Positions 40,132 to 47,482 of a stretch of 58,085 nt of DNA are shown piece by piece. The notes under the pieces were generated by a model. That model was not told where the DNA came from. It ran no database searches and saw nothing but the letters and a program-made list of their open reading frames with translations. The DNA is from Streptomyces hokutonensis (GTDB lineage: Bacteria > Actinomycetota > Actinomycetes > Streptomycetales > Streptomycetaceae), in assembly GCF_000376565.1 (NCBI RefSeq), contig NZ_BARG01000103.1, positions 1 through 58,085 on the forward strand, written 5' to 3'. The position numbers and the translations under genes were made by a program. Position 1 is the first letter of the stretch; the number at the start of each line of letters is the position of its first letter.

Positions 40132-40944
40132 ATGGCCGCCGAGCCGACCCCGCCAGGGACCACCCCGCCCGGCATCGAACCCGACGTGCCCAACGTGGCC
40201 CGGATCTACGACTACTTCCTCGGCGGCCACACCCACTACCCCGCCGACCGCGCAGCCGCACAGCGCATCACCGCCGCCAACCCCCAGGCGCCCCTGCTGG
40301 CGCGCGCCATGCGCCGCTGGCTGATACGCGTGGTGGCCGCGATGACCGCCGAGGGCATCACCCAGTTCCTCGACCTGGGCGCGGGCCTGCCCACCCAGGA
40401 CAACGTGCACGAGGTCGCCGCGCGCCACCACCCCGGCACCACGGTCGTCTACGTCGACAATGACCCCACCGTCCTCGCCCACGGCAGGCCCCTGCTGCGC
40501 CCCGGACGATCCCTCCTGCTCCTGGGCGACGTACAGGACATGGCATCCGTCCTCGACCACCCCGACCTGCCCACCCTGATCGACCTCACCGCCCCGCTCG
40601 GCGTCATCGTCTCCGGCGTCGTCCACTTCCTGCCCCAAACCCCCGCCACCACAGCCCAGTTCACCATCCTCCGCGACCGCCTGGCGCCGGGCAGCGCCCT
40701 CGCCCTCAACTCCCTCGTCTCCGACGCCGATCCCACCGGCGCCACCACACTGTTCCGCCTCTACCAGGGCGAGACCGGCCGCGGCCAACTCCGCACGGCC
40801 CACCAACTCCGCGAGTTCTACGGCGACTTCGACCTCCAGCGACCGGGCCTCGTCCCCCTCGACGACTGGCGGCCCGACGCCCCCGTCCCGCCATCCGCTC
40901 TCCCCAAGCCGTTGATCTGGGGCGGTATGGCCCGCAAGCCGTGA
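40132..40944 (+). CDS. DUF574-family SAM-dependent methyltransferase-like protein, 270 aa
   Basis: The opening IEPDVPNVARIYDYFLGGHT and YPADRAAAQRITAAN are the signature of the Streptomyces DUF574 (PF04672) family, which has many paralogues per genome. The SAM-binding fold is recognisable: TQFLDLGAGLPTQDNVHEVA (motif I), TTVVYVDNDPTVLAHGR (motif II acidic end) and PLGVIVSGVVHFLPQT. Full length for the family. Substrate unknown; several paralogues are linked to development or antibiotic loci. ATG at 40132 has AAAGGTGA upstream. Confidence 0.92.
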   Translation: MAAEPTPPGTTPPGIEPDVPNVARIYDYFLGGHTHYPADRAAAQRITAANPQAPLLARAMRRWLIRVVAAMTAEGITQFLDLGAGLPTQDNVHEVAARHHPGTTVVYVDNDPTVLAHGRPLLRPGRSLLLLGDVQDMASVLDHPDLPTLIDLTAPLGVIVSGVVHFLPQTPATTAQFTILRDRLAPGSALALNSLVSDADPTGATTLFRLYQGETGRGQLRTAHQLREFYGDFDLQRPGLVPLDDWRPDAPVPPSALPKPLIWGGMARKP

Positions 40945-41006
40945 ACCCCACCGCCGACCACTCCCCCGACACCTGCGTCACAGCGGCAAGAAACGGATCG
41001 AGCGCC

Positions 41007-41471
41007 ATGACCACCCCCCAGCCCCTCAACCCACAGTTCACCGCCCTCCTCCTCGACAGCCACCACCGCCTGACGGGAAAGGAGTTGGGCCCACCTCCCC
41101 TCACCTCCCCGGACGCGGCGGCCCGATGGCTCTACGAGGACGCCCCCTTCGGCCTCCTCGCCCACGACACCGCGGCCGACCCCACCTTCGTCTACGCCAA
41201 CCGGACCGCCCAGAACTGCTTCGAGTACACCTGGGACGAGTTCGTCGGCCTCCCCTCCCGCCTCTCCGCCGCACCCGACGCCCAGCCGAACCGCGACGCC
41301 TTCATACGCTCGGTCACACGCGACGGCTACGCCACCGGCTACCGCGGCGTCCGCATCGCCAAGTCCGGCCGCAGATTCTGGATAACGGACGTCACGATGT
41401 GGGACCTGATCGACACCGAGGGCACCCACCACGGCCAGGCCGCCGTCTTCCCTGCCTGGTCCGACCTCTAG
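41007..41471 (+). CDS. MEKHLA-domain (PAS-like) protein, 154 aa
   Basis: The product contains AARWLYEDAPFGLLAHDTAA, PTFVYANRTAQNCFEYTWDE, FVGLPSRLSAAPD and GYRGVRIAKSGRRFWITDVT, the pattern of the MEKHLA domain, a PAS-related sensor domain usually found in plant HD-ZIP III proteins and in stand-alone bacterial proteins. No effector domain is attached. The ATG at 41007 has only a weak ribosome site. It follows the methyltransferase gene by 62 nt on the same strand. The TAG stop is completed by the first base of an inverted-repeat element. Confidence 0.88.
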   Translation: MTTPQPLNPQFTALLLDSHHRLTGKELGPPPLTSPDAAARWLYEDAPFGLLAHDTAADPTFVYANRTAQNCFEYTWDEFVGLPSRLSAAPDAQPNRDAFIRSVTRDGYATGYRGVRIAKSGRRFWITDVTMWDLIDTEGTHHGQAAVFPAWSDL

Positions 41472-41735
41472 GACCTGTCCGGCGGATCACGCCGCAGACG
41501 CGGGGCGTGACACGCACTCCCCCACTGCCTCAAAGGCGTGGGGGCCCCAGCCGCGTTGTCGTCGGTCGCCGACGTCCCCCCGCCTTCGGCCGGGAGGTGC
41601 CCCCACCGCGCCGCCCGCGGCGGAGCCGCTGATGCCAACGTCTCCTCCGCCTTGCAGCCGCACGCGCCACGCCCCGCTCACCGGTGCCGATCCGTTGCCG
41701 CTTCTTTCCTGCGGCCCGATCCGCGGGACAGGCCC
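41471..41735. mobile_element. 265-bp copy of the inverted-repeat element, with internal hairpins
   Basis: The left end GGACCTGTCCGGCGGATCA (41471-41489) is identical to that of the element at 21199. The right end CGATCCGCGGGACAGGCCC (41717-41735) differs from the other copy at 2 of 19. The interior contains CCCCCACTGCCT/AGGCGTGGGGG at 41519-41544 and a G/C run of the type GGGGGCACCTCCCGGCC near 41575-41605, which I associate with dispersed Streptomyces repeats. No transposase fragment is recognisable. Confidence 0.75.
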
Positions 41736-41981
41736 CAGCCGATGCCACCGGTTCCGGGGCCCCGGAACCGGTACGGCCGTGAACGTACCCCTCACCCGCC
41801 GTACGGCGGCTGCCGTACGGCCCAGTGACGGTGACCGGGGGATGTGCGGGTGGGCCGCGGACGACACCTTTGGCACGTCGGACTCGACGCCATTTCGTGA
41901 ACCTTCGTCTTTCGCCCTGCCACATCCCATTGCGCGCGAACCGGCCGGAACATCTCGGTGCGGTTCGCGGGAGGACAGACA
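41736..41981. promoter_or_regulatory. Leader region of the ABC operon with a 26-bp perfect palindrome
   Basis: 41747-41772 is a perfect 26-bp palindrome (arm ACCGGTTCCGGGG), probably a terminator for the MEKHLA gene displaced by the inserted element. The 10-mer GCCGTACGGC, itself palindromic, occurs twice near 41797-41821. The rest upstream of the ABC operon shows no TPP-type (CTGAGA) or other riboswitch core I recognise. GGGAGGA precedes the ATG at 41982. Together with 41471-41735 this makes a 510-nt stretch without a gene. Confidence 0.55.
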
Positions 41982-42947
41982 ATGCAACGCCTATTCGTCG
42001 GCATCGCCGCCGGCTCACTTCTGCTCGCGGTCACCGCCTGTGGATCGTCCGGGAATTCCGGCGGCTCCGCGTCGGAAAGCGGCGGTACCACCAAGGTCCA
42101 GGTCGGGGTCATTCCGATCGTGGACGTGGCCCCCATTTATCTCGGCCAGAAAAAGGGGATCTACAAGAAGTACGGTCTCGACGTCTCGACGACCGCGGCG
42201 CAGGGCGGCTCGGCCATCGTCCCGGGCGTGGTGAGCGGCCAGTTCCAGTTCGGTTTCAGCAACACGACGTCGCTGATGATCGCGCAGAGCAACGGCGTAC
42301 AGGTGAAGGCGGTTTCCAACGGGGTGGCGACCACCGGCGTGGACGGAAAGGACTACGGCGCGCTGGTCGTCAAGAAGGGCAGTTCCCTCAAGTCCGCGAA
42401 GGACCTAGAGGGGAAGACGGTCGCCGTCAACACGCTGAAGAACATCCTCGACACCTCGGTCCGCGAGTCCGTGCGCAAGGCCGGCGGGGACCCGTCGAAG
42501 GTGAAGTTCGTGGAGCTGGCCTTCGACCAGATGCCCGCCGCCCTGGAGAAGGGCCAGGTGGACGCCGCGATGGCGGTCGAACCCGCGCTGACCACGATCC
42601 TGAACGCGGGGGGCGTGGAGATCGCGTCACCGTATGTGGACGTGGCCAAGGACCTGACGGTCGCCATGTACTTCACCTCGCAGGCGTACGCGGCGAAGAA
42701 CCCCGCTGTGGTGAAGAAGTTCCAGCAGGCCACCGCCGAGGCGCTGGTCTACGCCGACAGCCACCCCGACGAGGTCCGCGACGTCGTCGCCGGCTACACA
42801 CAGATCCCGGCCTCCGTCCTGTCGAAGGTGACGCTCCCGAAGTGGCCACGGGACATCAGCCGGTCATCGGTCGAGACACTGGAGCAACTCGGCGAGCAGG
42901 ACGGCCTGTTCAAGACCGCCCCCGACCTGGACAAGTTGCTGCCGTGA
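41982..42947 (+). CDS. ABC transporter substrate-binding lipoprotein (SsuA/THI5-like), 321 aa
   Basis: ATG at 41982 has GGGAGGA upstream. A lipoprotein signal ends in LLAVTAC (Cys ~20). The mature protein has the NMT1/SsuA-type binding fold: VQVGVIPIVDVAPIYLGQKK, GIYKKYGLDVS, QFQFGFSNTTSLMIAQSNGV, SLKSAKDLEGKTVAVNT and AALEKGQVDAAMAVEPALT. Relatives bind sulfonates, nitrate, thiamine precursors or riboflavin; residues alone do not decide. It overlaps the first permease gene by 4 nt (GTGA), forming the operon 41982-45342. Confidence 0.92.
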   Translation: MQRLFVGIAAGSLLLAVTACGSSGNSGGSASESGGTTKVQVGVIPIVDVAPIYLGQKKGIYKKYGLDVSTTAAQGGSAIVPGVVSGQFQFGFSNTTSLMIAQSNGVQVKAVSNGVATTGVDGKDYGALVVKKGSSLKSAKDLEGKTVAVNTLKNILDTSVRESVRKAGGDPSKVKFVELAFDQMPAALEKGQVDAAMAVEPALTTILNAGGVEIASPYVDVAKDLTVAMYFTSQAYAAKNPAVVKKFQQATAEALVYADSHPDEVRDVVAGYTQIPASVLSKVTLPKWPRDISRSSVETLEQLGEQDGLFKTAPDLDKLLP

Positions 42948-43717
42948 GGAACGCGAACACACTCCTCGGCGCGGCGGGGCTCGCCACCTTCCTCGCCCTC
43001 GGCGAGGCCGTACCGCGACTGGGTCTGGTGAGCGCGGACTACTTCCCGCCACCGACCAGGATCGCGGGCGCACTCGGCGACGAACTCGGCGACGGCGCCT
43101 TCTGGTCGGCGCTCCGCGACACCCTGACCGGCTGGGTGCTCGGCCTGGGGATCGCGTCGGGCGCCGGCATCCTCTGCGGCCTGCTCATCACCGTCGTACC
43201 GTTCCTGCGCCAAGTGACGTCCTCGACCATCGAGTTCCTCCGCCCCATCCCGTCCGTGGCACTGATCCCCCTGGCGGTGCTGCTCTACGGCAGCGAACTC
43301 CGCTCGGTGCTCCTGCTCGTGGTGTACGCGTCGTTCTGGCAGGTGCTCGTCCAGGTCCTGTACGGCGTCCAGGACGTCGACCCCGTCGCCGACGAGACGG
43401 CACGGTCGTACGGTCTCGGGACCTGGGCGCGCGTCCGCCATGTGATGTGGCCGACCGCCCTGCCGTACGTCATGACGGGGATCCGGCTCGCGGCGGCGGT
43501 GGCCCTGGTGCTGGCCATCACGGCCGAACTGGTCATCGGCGCACCGGGGCTCGGCTCGCTGATCGCGGTCGCCCAGTCCTCGCAGGCCGTACCGCACATG
43601 TACGCGCTGATCACGGTGACCGGGGTCCTGGGTCTGCTGATCAACCTGGGGGCCCGCGCGGTGGAGCGACGGGCCCTGGCCTGGCATCAGTCCGTACGCG
43701 GGGAGGCCGCGCTGTGA
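42944..43717 (+). CDS. ABC transporter permease 1 (SsuC-like), 257 aa
   Basis: GTG at 42944 overlaps the binding-protein stop. About six hydrophobic segments are visible. The EAA loop for ATPase contact is DPVADETARSYGLGTWARVR with HVMWPTALPYVMTGIRLA. Its 3' end overlaps the second permease by 4 nt. Two different permeases in one operon suggest a heterodimeric channel, unlike the usual single-permease SsuABC systems; this is closer to ThiXYZ/RibXY-type arrangements. Confidence 0.92.
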   Translation: MRNANTLLGAAGLATFLALGEAVPRLGLVSADYFPPPTRIAGALGDELGDGAFWSALRDTLTGWVLGLGIASGAGILCGLLITVVPFLRQVTSSTIEFLRPIPSVALIPLAVLLYGSELRSVLLLVVYASFWQVLVQVLYGVQDVDPVADETARSYGLGTWARVRHVMWPTALPYVMTGIRLAAAVALVLAITAELVIGAPGLGSLIAVAQSSQAVPHMYALITVTGVLGLLINLGARAVERRALAWHQSVRGEAAL

Positions 43718-44490
43718 AGGCGCTGACACGGCAGGTGCTGTTCGCGGTGGGTCTGCCCGCAGTGCTGCTGGGACTGTGGTGGGCCGCGTCGGACGGGAGC
43801 ACCGACCCGTTCTGGCCGCCGCTGCGCACGATCCTCCGTACCTTCCCCTCGGTGTGGACCGGCGAGCGCCTGCGCTCGGACGTGGTGCCCAGCGTGCTGC
43901 GCCTGGCCGCGGGCTACGCGCTCGCGGGTCTGGTGGGCGTCGGCCTGGGCACCCTCATCGGTTCCCGGCGCGGAGTGCGGGCCTTCTGCGAGCCGGTGCT
44001 GGAGTTCCTGCGGGCCGTGCCGCCGCCGGTGCTGGTGCCGGTGATCATGCTGTTCGCGGGCATCGGCGACACGATGAAGATCGTGGTGATCGCGAGCGGC
44101 TGTGTCTGGCCGGTCCTGCTCAACACGGTGGAGGGCGTGCGCGCGGTCGACTCGGTGATGGTGGAGACGGCGCGTTCGTATCACATCGGCGGTGTCGGGC
44201 GGCTGCGCCACCTGGTGCTGCCCGCGGCGAGTCCGCAGATCGTCGCCGGACTGCGCCAGGCCCTCTCCATCGGCATCATCCTCATGGTCATCAGCGAGAT
44301 GTTCGCGGCGAACAACGGCATCGGCTTCACCGTGGTGCAGTTCCAGCGCAGCTTCGCCATCCCGGACATGTGGACCGGGATCCTGCTCCTGGGCCTGCTC
44401 GGCTTCCTGCTCTCCGTCGCCTTCCACTTCGCCGAGCGCCGGGTGCTCGGCTGGTACCACGGCCTGCGCGCGTCCACCCGGCGGTCGTGA
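43714..44490 (+). CDS. ABC transporter permease 2 (SsuC-like), 258 aa
   Basis: GTG at 43714 overlaps the preceding stop (GTGA). It is paralogous to permease 1, with an EAA loop AVDSVMVETARSYHIGGVGR followed by LRHLVLPAASPQIVAGLRQA, and hydrophobic segments such as AGYALAGLVGVGLGTLIG and ILLLGLLGFLLSVAFHFAER. It probably pairs with permease 1 in the membrane. Confidence 0.92.
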   Translation: MKALTRQVLFAVGLPAVLLGLWWAASDGSTDPFWPPLRTILRTFPSVWTGERLRSDVVPSVLRLAAGYALAGLVGVGLGTLIGSRRGVRAFCEPVLEFLRAVPPPVLVPVIMLFAGIGDTMKIVVIASGCVWPVLLNTVEGVRAVDSVMVETARSYHIGGVGRLRHLVLPAASPQIVAGLRQALSIGIILMVISEMFAANNGIGFTVVQFQRSFAIPDMWTGILLLGLLGFLLSVAFHFAERRVLGWYHGLRASTRRS

Positions 44491-44514
44491 ATGAACCTCG
44501 CGAAAGGGCGAACC

Positions 44515-45342
44515 ATGCTCGACATACGTGGCCTGCGGAAGACCTACCAGGGGTCCGGCCGGCAGGTGGAGGCGGTCCGCGACCTCACCTTCACGGTGAA
44601 GGCCGGTGAACTCGTCTGTCTGGTGGGCCCGTCGGGCTGCGGCAAGACGACCCTGCTGAAGTGCATGGGCGGTCTGCTCGACCCGACCTCGGGAGAGGTG
44701 CTCCTCGACGGCGTACCGGTGACCGGCCCGCCGCCCGGCATGGCGATCGTCTTCCAGGAGTACGGACGCAGCCTCTTCCCCTGGATGAGGGTCGCGGAGA
44801 ACGTCGAACTCCCCTTGAAGGAGAAGGGGTTGCCGAAGGCGAAACGCCGGAGGCTCGTCACCGACGCCCTGCGGTCGGTGGGGCTGCCGGACGCGGCCGA
44901 CGCCTATCCCTGGCAGTTGTCCGGGGGCATGCAGCAACGGGTGGCGATCGCACGGGCGTTGGCCTACGAGCCCCAAGTCCTGCTGATGGACGAGCCGTTC
45001 GCGGCCGTCGACGCGCAGACCCGCGCCGACCTGGAGGACCTGGTGCGGGTCCTGTGGCAGGAGCGCGGGATCACCGTCCTGTTCGTCACCCACGACATCG
45101 ACGAGGCGGTCTACCTCGGCGAGCGGGTCGTCGTCCTCTCCGCCTCACCCACGGTCGTACAGGACGAGCTGTACATCGACCTCCCCGACGAACGGGACCA
45201 GCTGCACACCAGGGTCTCCCCTCGCTTCACCGAACTGCGGACGCACGTCTACGAGCAGATCCAGGCGGCGAAGCGGGCGGCTCGGGCGGACACGTCGACG
45301 TTGTCGGCGGCGGCGGACGGGGACGGGCGTCCGGCCGGCTGA
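44515..45342 (+). CDS. ABC transporter ATPase (SsuB/TauB-like), 275 aa
   Basis: I favour ATG at 44515 with GAAAGGG 7 nt upstream over ATG 44491, which directly abuts the previous stop. Motifs: Walker A LVGPSGCGKTTLLKCMGG, Q-loop VFQEYGRSLFPWM, signature QLSGGMQQRVAIARALA, Walker B VLLMDEPFAAVDAQ, switch VLFVTHDIDEAVYLG. The ~25-residue tail is Ala/Asp-rich. It energises import through the two permeases. Confidence 0.94.
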   Translation: MLDIRGLRKTYQGSGRQVEAVRDLTFTVKAGELVCLVGPSGCGKTTLLKCMGGLLDPTSGEVLLDGVPVTGPPPGMAIVFQEYGRSLFPWMRVAENVELPLKEKGLPKAKRRRLVTDALRSVGLPDAADAYPWQLSGGMQQRVAIARALAYEPQVLLMDEPFAAVDAQTRADLEDLVRVLWQERGITVLFVTHDIDEAVYLGERVVVLSASPTVVQDELYIDLPDERDQLHTRVSPRFTELRTHVYEQIQAAKRAARADTSTLSAAADGDGRPAG

Positions 45343-45377
45343 GCCGGGTCTACGGTCCTCCGGATCGCGGCCGACGT

Positions 45378-45410
45378 AACGGAGACGCAATCTCCGTTTT
45401 GCCGTAGGGT
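45378..45410 (+). promoter_or_regulatory. Operator-like palindrome and probable leaderless promoter of the response regulator
   Basis: AACGGAGA (45378-45385) and TCTCCGTT (45391-45398) are perfect 8-bp arms around CGCAA. A -10-like TAGGGT at 45405-45410 ends 6 nt before the ATG at 45417, so the transcript probably starts at or near the start codon (no ribosome site is visible). The palindrome would then cover the -35 region, a classical site for repression or autoregulation. Confidence 0.55.
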
Positions 45411-45416
45411 GGCGGC

Positions 45417-46103
45417 ATGAAGGACGCCGCGATCCGGGTCGTCATCGCCGACGACCAAGCTCTGCTGCGGGGCGGATTCCGCATTCTGATCGACTCGGCC
45501 GACGACCTGGAGGTGGTGGGCGAGGCGGAGACCGGCCGCGAGGCCATTGAGATCGTCCGCCGCACCACCCCGGACATCGTGCTGATGGACATCCGCATGC
45601 CGGAGCTGGACGGACTCGCGGCGACGCGGGAGATCGCCTCGGACCCGGAGCTGGACGGCGTCCGCATCGTCATCCTCACCACCTACGAGGTGGACGAGTA
45701 CGTCCTGCAGGCGCTGCGGGCCGGGGCGTGCGGCTTTCTGGGGAAGGGGATGCGTCCCGCGGAACTGCCGGAGGCCATCCGGGTCGCGGCGCGCGGCGAG
45801 GCGCTGCTGTCGCCCAAGGCCACCCAGACCCTGATCACGAGGTACCTCTCCTTGCCCGACGGACCGCCGACCGCCCTCTTCGGCGAACTGGCCGAACTCA
45901 CCGACCGGGAGCGGGAGATCCTGGCGCTGGTCGCCGAGGGGATGTCCAATCAGTCGATCGCCGAGTACCTGGTCATCTCCCGTCAGACCGTGCGCACCCA
46001 TGTGCACCGGGCCATGGCCAAACTCGGCGCCCGGGACCGGGCCCAGCTCGTGGTGGTCGCCTACCGGACAGGTCTCGTCCGCCCGGCAGCTGCCGGGCGC
46101 TAG
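45417..46103 (+). CDS. NarL/FixJ-family response regulator, 228 aa
   Basis: Receiver domain: VVIADDQALLRGGFRI (acidic pair), phosphoacceptor Asp in TTPDIVLMDIRMPELDG (~residue 56), switch IVILTTYEVDEYV and Lys in GACGFLGKGM. LuxR-type DNA-binding domain at the C-terminus: LTDREREILALVAEGMSNQS, IAEYLVISRQTVRTHVHRAM. Normal length. It is followed, in convergent orientation and 13 nt away, by a histidine kinase gene that is its likely partner. An 18-bp palindrome at 46081-46098 overlaps its last codons. Confidence 0.94.
   Translation: MKDAAIRVVIADDQALLRGGFRILIDSADDLEVVGEAETGREAIEIVRRTTPDIVLMDIRMPELDGLAATREIASDPELDGVRIVILTTYEVDEYVLQALRAGACGFLGKGMRPAELPEAIRVAARGEALLSPKATQTLITRYLSLPDGPPTALFGELAELTDREREILALVAEGMSNQSIAEYLVISRQTVRTHVHRAMAKLGARDRAQLVVVAYRTGLVRPAAAGR
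46081..46098. terminator. 18-bp perfect palindrome at the convergent two-component junction
   Basis: GCCCGGCAGCTGCCGGGC lies within the last codons of the response regulator, 19 nt from the end of the kinase gene. It can form a hairpin in either transcript and may act as a bidirectional terminator. Confidence 0.5.
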
Positions 46104-46116
46104 CCGGGATCCGCGT

Positions 46117-47289
46117 TCAGGGCTTCGCGGGGAGCGCGGGAAGGAACGCGTCCACGCTGAACTCCTCCCGGCCCTCCACGATGTCGAGCCGACCGCCGAC
46201 GGACGCGGCCCGCTCACGCAGACCCAGCAGGCCACGGCCCGTGCCCCAGGAGGATTGCCGCCGGTCCTCGGTACGGGTCACCGGGTTGACCACGGAGACC
46301 CGGAGCCGGTGCGCGGCGAAGGACAGCCGGACCGTCGCGGTCCGGGGCGTCGCGTACTTGAACGCGTTCGTCAGCGACTCCTGGACGATGCGGTAGCCGG
46401 CCATGCTGACGGCCGGACTCAGACCGAAGGCCCTGTCGGCCCGCTGTATGTCCACCGCCAGGCCCGCGGCACGGAAGCCGTCGAGGAGATCGTCGAGGCG
46501 GTCCAGGGTGGGCATGGGCTCCGGCAGCGCTGTCGCGCCGTCGGGCTGGCGCAGGACGGTCAGCATGGTGCCGAGTTCCGCGAGTGTGCTGCCGCTCGCC
46601 GTGATGACGTGCTCGATGGCCGCCTCGGCGGCGTCGGGCTCCCGGCGCAGCAGATGGGCGGCCGCTCCGGCCTGGAAGTTGATCACCGTGATGCTGTGCG
46701 CGACGATGTCGTGCAGCTCGCGGGCGAGCCGCAGCCGCTCCTCGACCACCCGCCGTGACGCCTCCGCCTCCCGGGTCCGCTCGGCGCGCAGGGCACGGTC
46801 CTTGATGGCCTGGATGTAGGCGCGACGGTTCCTGGTGGCGTCACCGACGGCGATGGCCGCACCGAGCCAGGCGATCAGCATGAGGTTGGCCGGATCGAAG
46901 ACGCGCACGCCCGTCACGATCGGAGTGAAGACCAGGATCATGGTGCCGGCGATCGCGCCGGTGATCAGCGCGCGGGTGCGCGGGGCGGACACGGCCTCGG
47001 AATACAGGGCCACCAGACAGCACACGATGCCCGGGCCCGGCTCCGTCATCCACAGCAGGGCGACGAGGTAGCCGACGGTCGTCCCCGCGAGCGCGACCGC
47101 CGGCGCACTCCGTCGCACCGTGAGCGGGGCCGCCGACAAGAGCGTGAACAGAGTGGCGGGCCACGCCGATACGCCCATCCTGAAGAACGCCGGAACAATG
47201 AGGACGGCCCACACAAGGGCGAGCAAACCGTCGACGAGCAACGGATTGCCGAGCACCCGGCCACGTATTCCGTCCAGCACACTCACCAT
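46117..47289 (-). CDS. Histidine kinase (HisKA_3 / NarX-like), 390 aa
   Basis: ATG at 47289 is preferred over the start at 47307. Five or six hydrophobic segments occupy ~10-150 (LVDGLLALVWAVLIVPAFFR, VAGTTVGYLVALLW-like, GAIAGTMILVFTPIVTGVRV). The dimerisation box has RLRLARELHDIVAHSITVIN with His ~216. The ATPase domain has SMAGYRIVQESLTNAFKYAT (N box) and GTGRGLLGLRERAASVGGRL (G box). The sensing part is entirely membrane-embedded with no large outside domain. It is convergent with, rather than co-transcribed with, its likely response regulator. Confidence 0.93.
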   Translation of the reverse strand: MVSVLDGIRGRVLGNPLLVDGLLALVWAVLIVPAFFRMGVSAWPATLFTLLSAAPLTVRRSAPAVALAGTTVGYLVALLWMTEPGPGIVCCLVALYSEAVSAPRTRALITGAIAGTMILVFTPIVTGVRVFDPANLMLIAWLGAAIAVGDATRNRRAYIQAIKDRALRAERTREAEASRRVVEERLRLARELHDIVAHSITVINFQAGAAAHLLRREPDAAEAAIEHVITASGSTLAELGTMLTVLRQPDGATALPEPMPTLDRLDDLLDGFRAAGLAVDIQRADRAFGLSPAVSMAGYRIVQESLTNAFKYATPRTATVRLSFAAHRLRVSVVNPVTRTEDRRQSSWGTGRGLLGLRERAASVGGRLDIVEGREEFSVDAFLPALPAKP

Positions 47290-47482
47290 CCCCCGGCCGT
47301 ATCGCACCGTCGATGGTTCAACCTACCCCGGCCCGCGTATACCGCGAGGCACAGTACGGCGGTGACCGTACCCGCGAGAGACGGCATTCAGGGGACGCGG
47401 GAAATGGCTTTCCGAAGGAAGTTGGAATCCATCACTTCCCCCATTTGGTCACACAAACCCGCACCCCGACAAGGATGTTGAT

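Noticed and set aside
41538..41828. Small plus-strand open frame inside the second element as a transposase remnant
   Set aside because: The Pro/Ala/Arg-rich translation shows no DDE or helix-turn-helix segment; the region is repeats and hairpins.
41736..41981. Riboswitch in front of the ABC operon
   Set aside because: No TPP CTGAGA box, cobalamin GCCACTG box or SAM-type core was found; the palindrome is better read as a terminator.
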